Shown: positions 6,985 through 17,000 of the stretch, piece after piece
Position numbering within the stretch: the first letter of the stretch is position 1
Layout: each line of letters begins with the position of its first letter
NCBI GenBank assembly: GCA_024653385.1
Contig: JANLFZ010000014.1
Span: forward strand, 8,831 to 25,895
Reading direction: 5' to 3'
Length of the DNA: 17,065 bases
DNA from: Thermoguttaceae bacterium
GTDB taxonomy: Bacteria; Planctomycetota; Planctomycetia; Pirellulales; Thermoguttaceae
Translations under genes and position numbers: made by a program
Notes under the pieces: generated by a model
The model's database searches: none
What the model was told of the DNA's origin: nothing
Seen by the model: only the letters and a program-made list of their open reading frames with translations

Positions 6985-7246
6985 CGAATGATACAGAATT
7001 CTACACCATCGGTGGGGAACTGGCCGAACATCCAGGGTCGACTGCTAGATGATACGGGATAAGGAGTTAGCTTTCAACCAGCCCCGGACACCAACTCCTT
7101 CAATGGATGGGGATTTGCGTAGACCTAAGAAAAATAGTCCTTCGCTCTTCCCTTTTCTGACGCATCCTGCAAACGGTATGAGAATCTGGCTCCGACAGCG
7201 GTGATTCACGGCCGTCGGAATCTACTCGTCGGCAAGAACGTCGAAA

Positions 7247-7273
7247 GCCGCCGGGCACAGCGAACCCGGCGGC
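7247..7273 (-). terminator. Terminator-like hairpin after the delta-60-repeat gene
   Basis: On the minus strand GCCGCCGGG and CCCGGCGGC form a nine-base-pair stem around a nine-base loop, followed by TTTCG. It lies about 155 bases beyond the stop of the gene ending at 7429 and could terminate the minus-strand gene set. The T tract is short. Confidence 0.45.
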
Positions 7274-7428
7274 TCAGGATCACCTGCTCTTGGAGGATGT
7301 GCCGACGATCCAGCAAGTTCACGTCTGGTTAAGAGCGTGAGCGGCGTGGTCAGGCTCGATGGACGCCGCGTCGGGTCTCGCGAGCCCTCTCTTCGCGCGG
7401 CCCACACTGTTCGCCCCACGCGTCTGAG

Positions 7429-8799
7429 CTAGAAACTCAGGTCGGGGGTGCCGTCGGGGAGGTATCGGACGATGAAAGCCGCATAGATTGTAGGGTCTAT
7501 ATTGCTCCCGGAGCCTGCGATGATAACGCTTCCGGCCGCCACGATGTTGCCGTCGGGCTGAATGAGCATCGCGTGCGCTTCGCCGGGGAAATCCTCGGCG
7601 TAGCCGCAGCCGTTGAACGTGTTGTCCGGGGCTCCGAATTCGTCGAACCTGGCGATGAGCACGTTCCTGGAGGCGCCTTCGTCATATGTCGAGTTCCCAG
7701 CGACGACGATGTTAGCGTCGGCGTCCACCGCGACCGATTCCGGGGAATAGTCGCCGTCCTGCCAGGGCTGGAAGGTAATGTATCCGCTCCCGCTGCCGAA
7801 GGTCTCGTCGAGATCGCCCTCAGCCGTGAAACGGGCGAGGGCCACACGGTAGTGCTGGCCGTCGCCGTACCGGCCGGTAACGACGATGCTCTGGTCAACC
7901 GGATCGACAGCGATGGCGCTGAGATCGGTGCCGTAGGCGCCGGGCGGGGCGTTCGGCACGGCGAATGTGGCGACGCCGCCCGTCCCGAAGCTCGTGTCCA
8001 GCGCCCCATTCGCGTTGAATCGAACGACCGGATTGGCATTGAGTTTGGACGCCCCGACCACGATGCCGTCGTCATGCAGCGCGATGCTCGTTCCCGCGCC
8101 GGGGATCGTCGTGACCACGAAGCCGCCAGAGCCGAACTCCGCGTCGAGCAGCCCGCCGTCCGTGTAACGTGCGAGGGCCACGCAGCCGGACGGGTGCTTG
8201 CCGGTGACCAGGATCTTCTTGCCCTGGAGCGCCATCCCGTAGATGATCGCCTCACAACTGGTGGCGTTGGTGCCGAGAAGCGTCTTGACGATCCCACCTC
8301 CTACAACGCGGCCCTTTCGGTCATACTGGGTATTGAACGTGGTGTCCAAGGTGCCGTTCGGGTTGTAGCGGACCAGCGCGAAGCCGTAGCTCTGCTTATA
8401 TGGTTTCCCCTCGATGTACCCCCCGCCCGTGACCAGCTTGCCATCAAGTTGCTGCACCGCGCAGGCGTAGCAGTAGTCCCTCCCGGCAAACCCTCCGATT
8501 GTGGCGTTCACTTTGGTCAACACGACCCCGCCGCCGAAGTCGATATTCAGGTCCCCGTTGGGAAGCACGCTTCCGGCAAGGGTCTTCGCGCTGCTGACGC
8601 CCGCGACGTAGATCTTCCCGGTCACCGCGTCCAGGGCGACATCATAGGCGACGCCCCCGATGGGCGCAATCGTCGGGTCGATGGGGACGGGCAGCGTGAC
8701 CATGCCGCCGTCGGCCAAGGCCCACGGCGCGGCCGGACCGAGCGCCGCGACGGCGAGCGCGATCAGTCCGAGCCAAAGCGATTTTGAGTGATTGAGCAT
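7429..8799 (-). CDS. Secreted delta-60-repeat (beta-propeller-like) protein
   Basis: The 456-residue product begins with a signal peptide (basic MLNHSK, hydrophobic LWLGLIALAVAALGPAAPWA, then LADGG). The mature part contains about seven copies of the delta-60 repeat, whose pattern is A-R-[YF]-x-x-x-G-x-x-D-x-x-F-G-x-G-G: for example LVRYNPNGTLDTTF, LARYTDGGLLDAEFGSGG, VVRFNANGALDTSFGTGG and LARFTAEGDLDETFGSGSG. Such repeats form propeller-like exported proteins whose role is generally unknown. The last repeat ends at PDGTPDLSF directly before the stop, so there is no C-terminal anchor or sorting domain. AAAGGAG precedes the ATG. It lies 42 bases after the HAF gene on the same strand, so cotranscription is likely. 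I see no catalytic motif. Confidence 0.85.
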   Translation of the reverse strand: MLNHSKSLWLGLIALAVAALGPAAPWALADGGMVTLPVPIDPTIAPIGGVAYDVALDAVTGKIYVAGVSSAKTLAGSVLPNGDLNIDFGGGVVLTKVNATIGGFAGRDYCYACAVQQLDGKLVTGGGYIEGKPYKQSYGFALVRYNPNGTLDTTFNTQYDRKGRVVGGGIVKTLLGTNATSCEAIIYGMALQGKKILVTGKHPSGCVALARYTDGGLLDAEFGSGGFVVTTIPGAGTSIALHDDGIVVGASKLNANPVVRFNANGALDTSFGTGGVATFAVPNAPPGAYGTDLSAIAVDPVDQSIVVTGRYGDGQHYRVALARFTAEGDLDETFGSGSGYITFQPWQDGDYSPESVAVDADANIVVAGNSTYDEGASRNVLIARFDEFGAPDNTFNGCGYAEDFPGEAHAMLIQPDGNIVAAGSVIIAGSGSNIDPTIYAAFIVRYLPDGTPDLSF

Positions 8800-8841
8800 G
8801 ACACTTCTCCTTTCTTCTCGCTGGATTGTGGAGTTCGATAG

Positions 8842-10053
8842 CTACCTGTCTGGCGTCAGGAAATAGATCCGAGAGTTTAGCACGACAAGGATCCGACCGA
8901 ACGTGAAGTCCCGAGCCGGGTTGATGATCGTGCCAGTGCCAACGGCTAGTCCCATATCGTGCTCAGTGAGCCCCGGGGGCGGGTTGGTGATCAACGGCCA
9001 GACGTTGATCATGCCGGTGGCATCGCTGTACAGGAAGGGGCGATAGCGAAAGCCCAGTCGTGGGTCCCAATAAGCGGACCACCCAATGACCTGCCGCGCG
9101 TCGTTGATGGAACAGGCTTCGCTTTGGGGAAACACCTTTGCGTTGTCGATGGCGCCCAGGTTGACCATCCCCACGCCGTCCGTATATCGGAAGGCCAGGC
9201 GGGTGTCTACGCCCTTCAAAGAATACGCGGTCGATTGGCCTACAACCTCGCCGAGATTGTTGATCGCTGAGGCGCTGCTCTCGCTGGTGCCGTCTTTGAG
9301 GACGCCGATCACGCCCAGATCCTCGTATCGAGCGGGATTGCCGTCTTGGGCGGGAGTGTAGCGGAAGGCGTGCGGGTTGCCGTCGGCGTTGTATGCCCAA
9401 TAGGCCACCTGTCCCATGTCGTTCATGTCGAGGCCACGCCTGCCCTCATCGAGCACCTGCACCACGTTGGTGCGCGTGTTCCACACGAAGACGTGGACGC
9501 CTGGCTCAATACCCGAAACGGCGCCAGTGACTTCGCCACGGTTGTTAATCGCTTCAGCGCGACTATACAGCCACGGACCGGGGAGCGCCACAATTCCTTG
9601 GCCCGGCGTGTATACGAAGGCGTGAGACCGGTACACGCCATCCGTCGGATCACCGTTCCTGTAGTGGAAGATCCCGGTGGTCTGGCCCTGGTCATTGATG
9701 TCAAAGGCGAAGTCTAACTCCCAGCCCTCGTCCTGCTGTTGCTGGCTCAAGAGCGTGTTCAGATCGGTTCCCGACGTGTAGTCTGGCGCCCACCAGACAA
9801 ACGCATGGACGTGCCCCGGCTCCGTAGTATACACGCTGCCCGCAAAATCACCGAGGTTGTTTACGTCTTCCAGCGTGTGCATCGCGGCAGCCGGCGAAAG
9901 CGTCACAAGCGTCATCGTGTACTTCACGGGGGCCGGGGGCGGGGGCGGCGGGGGCTTGCCCGCGGTGGCCCGCGAGAGCAGGAGCGCACCCGCCAGCCCG
10001 AATACCACGAGCGTCATCCGGCCGACGCGAAGCCATCTCCTGGTCTTGCACAT
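8842..10053 (-). CDS. Secreted HAF-repeat protein
   Basis: The 403-residue product starts at ATG 10053, where AAGGAG lies nine bases upstream. A longer in-frame start at 10128 would put 25 polar residues before the signal peptide and lacks such a site. The N-terminus is a signal peptide (MCKTRRWLRVGRMTLVVFGL, ending near RATAG), then a KPPPPPPPAP linker. The rest carries HAF-type repeats built around A-x-x-I-N-x-x-G-x-V-x-G: LEDVNNLGDFAGS, AFDINDQGQTTGI, AEAINNRGEVTGA, ASAINNLGEVVGQ and ACSINDARQVIGW, with intervening HAFVYTP or HAFRYTP strands. This is the known extracellular HAF repeat family of unknown function. It lies between the protease and the delta-60-repeat gene on one strand. Confidence 0.85.
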   Translation of the reverse strand: MCKTRRWLRVGRMTLVVFGLAGALLLSRATAGKPPPPPPPAPVKYTMTLVTLSPAAAMHTLEDVNNLGDFAGSVYTTEPGHVHAFVWWAPDYTSGTDLNTLLSQQQQDEGWELDFAFDINDQGQTTGIFHYRNGDPTDGVYRSHAFVYTPGQGIVALPGPWLYSRAEAINNRGEVTGAVSGIEPGVHVFVWNTRTNVVQVLDEGRRGLDMNDMGQVAYWAYNADGNPHAFRYTPAQDGNPARYEDLGVIGVLKDGTSESSASAINNLGEVVGQSTAYSLKGVDTRLAFRYTDGVGMVNLGAIDNAKVFPQSEACSINDARQVIGWSAYWDPRLGFRYRPFLYSDATGMINVWPLITNPPPGLTEHDMGLAVGTGTIINPARDFTFGRILVVLNSRIYFLTPDR

Positions 10054-10109
10054 CGTCTGGTTCTCCTTTTTCTGGAGGCTGGTCCGCGGTAGAATGGAGG
10101 CATCATCGC

Positions 10110-10138
10110 CCCGGGCGCGCGGACCCAATCCGCCCGGG
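10110..10138 (-). terminator. Possible hairpin terminator after the protease gene
   Basis: CCCGGGCG (10110-10117) and CGCCCGGG (10131-10138) form an eight-base-pair stem about 80 bases past the protease stop on the minus strand, in the 166-base gap before the HAF gene. No T tract is seen, so readthrough into the HAF gene remains possible. Confidence 0.3.
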
Positions 10139-10219
10139 AGATGCCTGGCCGGTGATCAACTGCTTGCTTGCTAGAGTTGTGTGTCCGTGATGAGTTTGTC
10201 GTCGCACGGCGCTGGAACC

Positions 10220-11041
10220 TTAGGGTTGGAACGCCAGGTCGAGGTACATGGCGTCGAGGGGCGAGCACCACCAAGGCAGTAATGGATTCCGCCATCGTTG
10301 GAACGCCAGGTCGAGGTACATGGCGTCGAGGGGCTCCTTCTGTCGCTTATGCCCGGGCAGGCTGGTTCCGAAGTCGAAGAATGCCTGATCCACGGCGCCC
10401 GGCTGCCAAGCCCGTGGATCGGACAGGACCGCTGCGGCCGCCGCCAGTCGGTCGTTCTGGACGGCCATTGCCCGATCGACCGCCGCGGTTACGGCACTCC
10501 CCGAGGCCCGGTCGTCATTGATGATCGTGCCTGTCGCTTGGCCATCGGAAATCGAGGCGCCGTCGGGATTCGAGAGAACGACGAGAAATGTCTCATCGGG
10601 CTCGTAGGACGCGTCGCCTTTGATGCTGACCTGGATCTGTGCCGTCGTCTGACCGGAAGCGAACACCAGCAGTGCCCCGGATATCGGCACGTAGTCCTCA
10701 TTCGCGGTGGCCGAGCCGTCGGCAGTCGCATACTGGACACGAACCTGTTGTGAGGCGTCACCCGAGCGGGTGACGGTAAAGGTCATCAGCGTCGTAGCAC
10801 CGCTCTTGCCTTCTCGCTTCGATGCGTCGCCGATGGCCAGCGAACACGCGGGTCCGTCGTTATCCGAGTTGGTGACGGATACATCGTGGGGATCGAGTCC
10901 GTCGTAGTTGGGGTCGCCGCTAGCGGTCGGGCCAACGGCAATGGTGTAGGCGACGTCGCCATCTACCGTGGGATCGTCTTGTCCGATCACTGTCACTCTT
11001 TGCGGCGTGCTCCAATCGCCGGGAGTAAAGGTCAGCGCCCG
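10220..11041 (-). CDS. C-terminal part of the giant protease, separated by frameshift (Calx-beta domain)
   Basis: This frame continues the protein encoded upstream at 10920-17021. It resumes the interrupted Calx-beta-like domain at ALTFTPGDWSTPQRVTV and closes it with DVSVTNSDNDG, exactly as in the two preceding copies (DVSVINVDND). A canonical Calx-beta domain follows (VQYATADGSATANEDYVPIS, then YEPDETFLVVLSNPDGA and GTIINDD). Next come an Ala-rich helical stretch (AVDRAMAVQNDRLAAAAAVL) and a tail in which PLDAMYLDLAFQ occurs twice. Translated alone from ATG 10996 it would give 258 residues with no secretion signal, so it is unlikely to be an independent gene. The join is at the GGCT duplication at 11042-11049. 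Confidence 0.8.
   Translation of the reverse strand, partial: RALTFTPGDWSTPQRVTVIGQDDPTVDGDVAYTIAVGPTASGDPNYDGLDPHDVSVTNSDNDGPACSLAIGDASKREGKSGATTLMTFTVTRSGDASQQVRVQYATADGSATANEDYVPISGALLVFASGQTTAQIQVSIKGDASYEPDETFLVVLSNPDGASISDGQATGTIINDDRASGSAVTAAVDRAMAVQNDRLAAAAAVLSDPRAWQPGAVDQAFFDFGTSLPGHKRQKEPLDAMYLDLAFQRWRNPLLPWWCSPLDAMYLDLAFQP
10225..10334 (-). repeat. Two 38-base direct repeats, 72-base period, in the protease tail
   Basis: Identical copies lie at 10225-10262 and 10297-10334, separated by 34 unrelated bases. The 72-base period is 24 codons, so the protein repeats PLDAMYLDLAFQ with RWRNPLLPWWCS between. The second protein copy ends the protein. Confidence 0.9.
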
Positions 11042-14000
11042 AGCCAGCCTTCGAGACCAAACCCTCGGATGTGTCGCTTGTCGAGACGTTCACGGTCACG
11101 TCGCGCGCGGGCGGCGACTTCAGGACTACGTCAAAGGTGGCGGTGCCGCCCCCTTCAGTCGTCTTGAGCCCAGAGACGGGACTTACCGCGACGGCAGGCA
11201 TCGCGGTTCCAGAGCCGCCGTTGAAGAGACTGGCAATCTCGCGAGACGAAAGTGCGCGGTCCCAGATCGCCACCTCGTCAATCCGGCCATCGACGGCGAA
11301 GTTTCGCCCGTCGGTGTCGTTGCGCTTTCCAACCAGTAGGGGGAACGTCGTGTCGGGCACAGGGTCGGAGTCTGATTTTGAGGCGATGAGGACGCCCTCA
11401 TAGTACAGCTCGAAATCACTTCCCGACCTGCGCACCAACACCTGGTGCCAGATGCCGGGTTGAATTGCCTGCGCCGGGGAGCCCACGATGGCGCTTGGAC
11501 TCGCATAAAAGTGCAGTTCGTTGCTCACCAGCTTTGTCAGCGTCCACCCGGGGCCGTCCGAATCGCTGAACTTTTCGAACAGGGTTTGCTCCCGATCGGT
11601 GTTGTTGAAGTTTACCCAGACCTGGATGCTGAAGTCGCCTGCTCCGAAGTCGTAGATGGCGTCGTCGCCCGGACGAGCGGCAAACTCCGTGCCATCGTTG
11701 TGCAGGTCGAGCGCCTGCCCAAACAGTCCCGAGGCAAAACCGACTCCGCCGTACAAGCCAAGATCGCACAGGCTCGGCGAGAGATCGGCTCCATTACCGT
11801 CGAACGGCCAGTAGCCAATCAGGCCATCGGCCAGGCCAGTGTCGTTGTCGACGTTGATCACGGAGACATCGTCCGGGTTGAGTCCATTGTATTTGGGGTC
11901 GCCGCTCGTCGCGGGTTGGATGACGATGGTGTATGCGACGTCGAAATCCGGATCCGTGTCATCCAACCCCGTCACCATGACCGTTTGCGGCGTGTTCCAG
12001 TTGAGTGGGGTGAATTTCAGCTCCGGTGCGCTGACGATTCCCTCGCTAGTGTCGCTGGAGGCGAGGAGGATCGTCACATCCGCCATCGGCTTGGAATTCA
12101 GCACGACCGTGAACTCGGCCGTCTCGCCGGCTTCAGTTGTCACCAGCCCTTTGGTCGGGCTCACGGTGATCCCCGCCGTGTCCCGGTCCAAATTGATCGC
12201 CGAAATCGCGGCTGACTTGCTGTCGTAATTCCCATCGGAACTCGACGCAGAAAATGCAATCTGATACGTGACATCCCCGTCGTCGATAGAGTCAATCAGG
12301 CCTGTCACGGTTACCGTCTGGGGTTGATACCAATCGCTCGATGTGAAGGTCAGGCTGGGCGTCGAGATATCAACCTCGTCCGCCGCGTCCAAAGGAGTGA
12401 CGCCCACATTCACAATTACGTTGCTTGAAGGCTGGGTGTTGAGGCGGACGGTGAACGTTTTCGCGCCCCCTTCCTCGGTCACCAGCGACGTCTTGTTGAC
12501 CAAGACGCCGGCCTTGGGATCGGCAGAGGTGACCTCCGCTTGAAGGACGTACTCGCCTGCGGTTGCATTGGCCAGAGGGTCATCCGAAGCCAGGATCTGG
12601 ACGTAGTAAGTGCCGCCGCCGCCCGGCGGAACGGAATAGCTCAACTGGGCGTTGCGCCCGTCGGGGGCAGAGTTGTCGTCCTCGGCCACCTGGGTCGCGG
12701 CGCCCGGCGCATTTTGATAGAAGAGGCGGATTTTCGCGTCCAAGGAATTGACGAATTCGCCGGCGCCATCGGCAGGCGTGCGCGTCCTCAGCACGAACTG
12801 CTTGGCTTCGGCGGGCACTGTGACTTGGTAGAAGTCCGCCTCCGGGGGAAATGCCGCCGTGTCGAAGTGCTTGACGCCGTCGAAGCCGCGGAAGGCGATG
12901 CCTCCGGAGAAGATCGTGGTGTCGGTCGCGGTGACGGTGTTCAAAAGGGTCGTCCCGTCGCTATCGTACAGCCGACCCACGATGCCCCCGTCTTGCCCCC
13001 AAGTCACCTCCAAGCGGTACCAGTGGTCCGGCTCCCACGCCTGGCTGACCGCGCCGATGGTCTCAAAGCCATAGTTTGCGTTGCGTTGAATCATGAGTTC
13101 GCCGCTATTGGGCGCCATGACCATGGAGAGGGTTCCGGAGGCCGTCGCGCCGAAACCGAAGTAGGCCCGGCCCGCGGCCGTCTGCGACGAACGCACCCAG
13201 GTGGAAATCACATCGCCCCGCTCCACGTGAGCTTCCCAGTCGTTGCGATAGATCCAGTCCGTCTGGTCGGGATCCGTGGCAAGGCCGTAGGAGCCGTCGT
13301 GGGCGGCGGCGGGACTCACGGTGGCCGTGACGCCCCGCGCCGTATACTCGTCGAGACTCCCGTCTTCAAAAGATTCGACGAAAACGCCGGTGTTGCCCAA
13401 GACAACGGCGCTACCCAGCGTCTGCAGGGTTTCGAGGGTCTGCGCCGGATCGCCGTTCCAGGGGGCGGGCCCGGAGTTGTTTTCCACGTCGAACTCCGCA
13501 CCCTTGGTCACCACCAGTTCATACTGGACATAGAGGTCGCCGGTGACCCGGGCGTAGTAGGTGCCCGCAGCCCCTCCCGCGAACTCGATCACCTCGTTCA
13601 CGTTGGTCGCGCCGGTGCTCACCTGGCCCAGCGACGCGCCGGCCGCGTTCAGCAGCTCCAGGTGGGCATTGCCGTTGGCGGCCTTCAGCGCCAGCGTGGC
13701 CCGCTGGTCTGCGTCCAAGCTAAAGCTGTACACGTCGAGATCGCGAACGATCGGCGCGGCCTGAATGGTGTCGAAGTACTTGGTGCTCCCGAAGGCGCGA
13801 AAGGCAATGCCTCCGGACGTGTATTTGGTGTCGTTGGCCCTGACGGTGTTCAACAGCGTCGTTCCGTCGCTGTCGAACACGCGTCCGATGATGTCGCCGT
13901 TGGTTTCCCAGGTGACCTCCATGCGGTACCAGTGGTTGGCCAGCCACGATTGGCGGACCGCGCCCAGCGTCTCGTAGGTGAGACTGTTGAAGGTAACGCG

Positions 14001-17000
14001 GTCGATCAGCAATTCGCCGGTGTTCACGCCCATGGTCAGCGAGAGTGTTCCCTTCGTGGTGGTGCCGAAGCCGACGTAGGCCCGGCTCCAATCGGTGCCG
14101 CTCTCGGAGAGGACCCAGGCGGAGATGACGTCGCCGCGTTTGACCACCGCCGGAGTATCGGTGCGATAGATCCACCCCAAGAGTCCGGAGTTGGTCTCGT
14201 CTTTCAGGACGTACTTGGGTGGGATGCCGTTCTCGTCCACCCTGGCGAAGTCCGCGGCCACGACGCTCGTGTTGCTGGTGTCTTTTTCCCTGTATTCCTT
14301 GAGATTCCCATCCTCAAAATCGTCTAACATTCGCTGCGGGTTGAACGGCGCAGTCATCGTGCCGAGGACGGCCCCGCGCTGCGTGCCATCGGACGGGGTG
14401 ATGAAACTGCCGGTGATGTCCTGGGCCGAGTTGATCCCGTCGTTCTTGTTGGCCCCGTCGTGGCTCTCCATTTCCACCGCCGCGCTGAGGATCACCTGAA
14501 GGGTGTAGCCACCGATCGTGTCCCCCGCGCCGCTCACGGTGATCGTGTGGAGGCCGCCCGTACCGGCGTCGGCAGTTTGGATCACCGCGTCCTTTCCCGG
14601 GGCCGCGGCAGTCACGGTCGCTTGGCCGGTGAGGCTAACCGTCGGCTGGAGGCTGCCTGCCGGATCGACCACAATGGTGATCGTCTGGCCGGGATCGAAG
14701 TCGATCGTGAAGCTGTCGGTGTCGCCGATAAGGCCGATCGATCCCGAAACGGTTGTCTCGTAGACGAGCGACCCCAGCGGCTGATGCGCGTGGAACCGCG
14801 CTGGCAAGGATACTGTGCCGAAGTCCAAGTTGAGGCTCCCCGAGTAGGTCGCCATCGGGTTGCCGTAGAGGTCAGTCAAGGCTCCGGCGGGAATGTTCAG
14901 TGTGAGCGTCTCTTCCCGCACAATGCCGGCGAGAGTGTAAACGACCGAATGCGAGTCGCTGGTGTTTGGGGGACCATCGACATACCCTTGGCTAAGCACC
15001 AAGTCGCTCGCGTCGGCGGAGAGCGGGTCGTAAAGTTCGTCGAACGTTACCACCAGGTTGGTCATCGGCAGCGTGACGAGGGACGCATTCGCTGGGTCAG
15101 TGGCAGTCACGCGCATCTCGTGTGAATCGTATCGGAAGGTCGCCGTCCAGGCCCGCAGTGACTTGACTGCGGGGATGGGCGAGCCAGTCCACAGTGCCCC
15201 ACCCTCTATATGCATCGTTTGCAGGCCTTCCTGCGTGACAGGGGTGGTCTGGTAGTGGAACGTGGCAGTCGTTCCGTCGGTGCTCAGGTCGACGGTATCG
15301 GCGGCAACGCCGTTGACCGTAAGGTCGCCCGGCTGGAGGTCTTCTGGGTTCCCGCCTTTCTGGGTGGCAAAGGAGAACGTGATCACGAAGTCCTTCGGTA
15401 GAGTCGGCGGCGCGATCATGATCGAGCCTGCGGCCGGCGTGCTCCCAACGACCACCATGCCAATGCTCTTCAGGGTATTGAAGGCATTCAAGCGCCCGTG
15501 GGCGGCGACCGGCGTCGTGCTGCCCTGTCCGGGGTCGAAGGCCGGTATCACGTCCACGCCAGCGAAGATCGCGTCGCGGATCGTCTCGTAGTTGGCCTGC
15601 GGGCTGACGCTCCAGGCCAGGGCTGCCACGCCGGCGACGTGCGGGGCGGCCATCGACGTGCCGTCGTAGAAGCTGTACGTGTTGTTCGGCGTGGTGCTAA
15701 GGATGTTCACGCCCGGCGCGGCCAAATCGACCGACGTGGCGCCCCAGTTGGAGAAGGACGCCTTGGCATCGTTCTGGTCGGAGGCCGCGACCGAAATAAT
15801 CTCCGGCAGGTCGTACGCTGCCGGGTAACTTGGACTGGCGTCGGCATTGACGTTCGAGTTGCCAGCCGAAGCGACGAAGAGCATGTTGGCATCGCCGCTG
15901 GCCATAATGGCGTCGTACAAGGCTTGCGAGAAAGCGCCGCCGCCCCAACTATTGCTGGTCAAGACAATGTTGGCTCCCTTGGCCCCGCCACTGATCACGT
16001 AGAGATTGTGCATCATCGTGGCGTAGTTCACGGCCCGCACGGCATTGGCCGTCGTCCCGCTGCCCCCGGAATCGAGGAACTTCACCGCCATCACCTGGAC
16101 GTGTTGGTTGACCCCAGCTACCCCGTCCGCGTTCCACACCGCTCCGATGGTCCCCGACGTGTGCGAGCCGTGGCCGTTATCGTCCATCGGGTCGCCGTCG
16201 TTGTTGACGAAGTCGTAGCCGTGGAGGTCGTCGACGAAGCCGTTGCCGTCGTCGTCGACCCCGTTGCCGGGGATTTCGCCGGCATTGGTCCAGATGTTTG
16301 CCGCCAGATCCGGATGGTTGTAGTCCACTCCCGTGTCGATCACGCCCACTACGACGCTGCTGCTCCCGGTCGTGATGTCCCACGCCTCGGGCGCGTCGAT
16401 GTCGGCGTCGAAACTGCCTGGAACCCCGTTGACCGTCTGGCCGGTGTTATTCAATCCCCACAGTTCGCCGAACCGGGCGTCGGTCGGCATCGTGTCGATG
16501 GAGAGGAGGTAATTCGGCTCCGCGTAGGCAATGCCCGGCCGCCCGGCAAGGCGCTCGACCATCTGGAGCACGTCGGCGCCGTTGGGGAGACTCCAGCGAG
16601 TGGCCAGGCGCGCAGCTTGGCCGGGCACCGCCGGCACGTCCATCAGCACCTCCGGGCTGTTCAAGCCGTCGGCGCCCACCAGCTTGCGGGCGGCTTCCAG
16701 CCCCGCGGCGGCTCCCTTGCCCCGGTACGCCATCGCCACCTCGTCCTCAAACCCGACCAGGATCTCCCCCGGGACAAATCGCGGCACGTGCATCTTGGAG
16801 GGTTGGGTTTCCACCGCGCGCTCCACGTCCACCGCCGATGCGAAGGGGATGCTGGCATCCACAGATACCGGCGCATGGTCCTCGTCCCACGCCCCGATGC
16901 TCAACAAACGCCTGTCTTCTAACGTTTCCACGCTCATGCAGCGGGCCCGTAGGCCATTGCGCCATGCTCGCGCCGCCGTAGCCGCCCCACGATTGCCAGT

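Larger units (their letters stand above)
6942..7428. other. Intergenic region between tRNA-Lys and the delta-60-repeat gene
   Basis: The first 80 or so bases are clearly more AT-rich than the surroundings. Apart from the tRNA promoter there is an inverted repeat, AAGGAGTT (7061-7068) with AACTCCTT (7093-7100), across 24 bases, of unknown role. The terminator-like hairpin at 7247-7273 also lies here. A 65-codon minus-strand frame (7222-7419) looks spurious. I see no gene. Confidence 0.6.

Noticed and set aside
7222..7419. Small minus-strand frame between the terminator hairpin and the delta-60-repeat gene
   Set aside because: It overlaps the hairpin, has Arg/Pro-rich low-complexity translation and no clear ribosome-binding site.
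7573..8787. Plus-strand open frame of 404 codons opposite the delta-60-repeat gene
   Set aside because: The minus strand has a signal peptide, ribosome-binding site and repeats; the plus frame has none of these.
10225..10334. A second, two-repeat CRISPR array (38-base repeat, 34-base spacer)
   Set aside because: The dimensions fit, but the unit is in frame in the protease tail, has no hairpin like a repeat, no leader, and only two copies, so it is a coding duplication.
12540..14327. Long plus-strand open frame of 595 codons opposite the protease
   Set aside because: It is the antisense shadow of a GC-rich repetitive gene; its translation has no recognisable domain and the minus strand encodes clear domains throughout.
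15498..16922. Plus-strand open frame of 474 codons opposite the S8 catalytic domain
   Set aside because: It is His-, Val- and Arg-rich shadow translation; the opposite strand carries the complete subtilisin triad.
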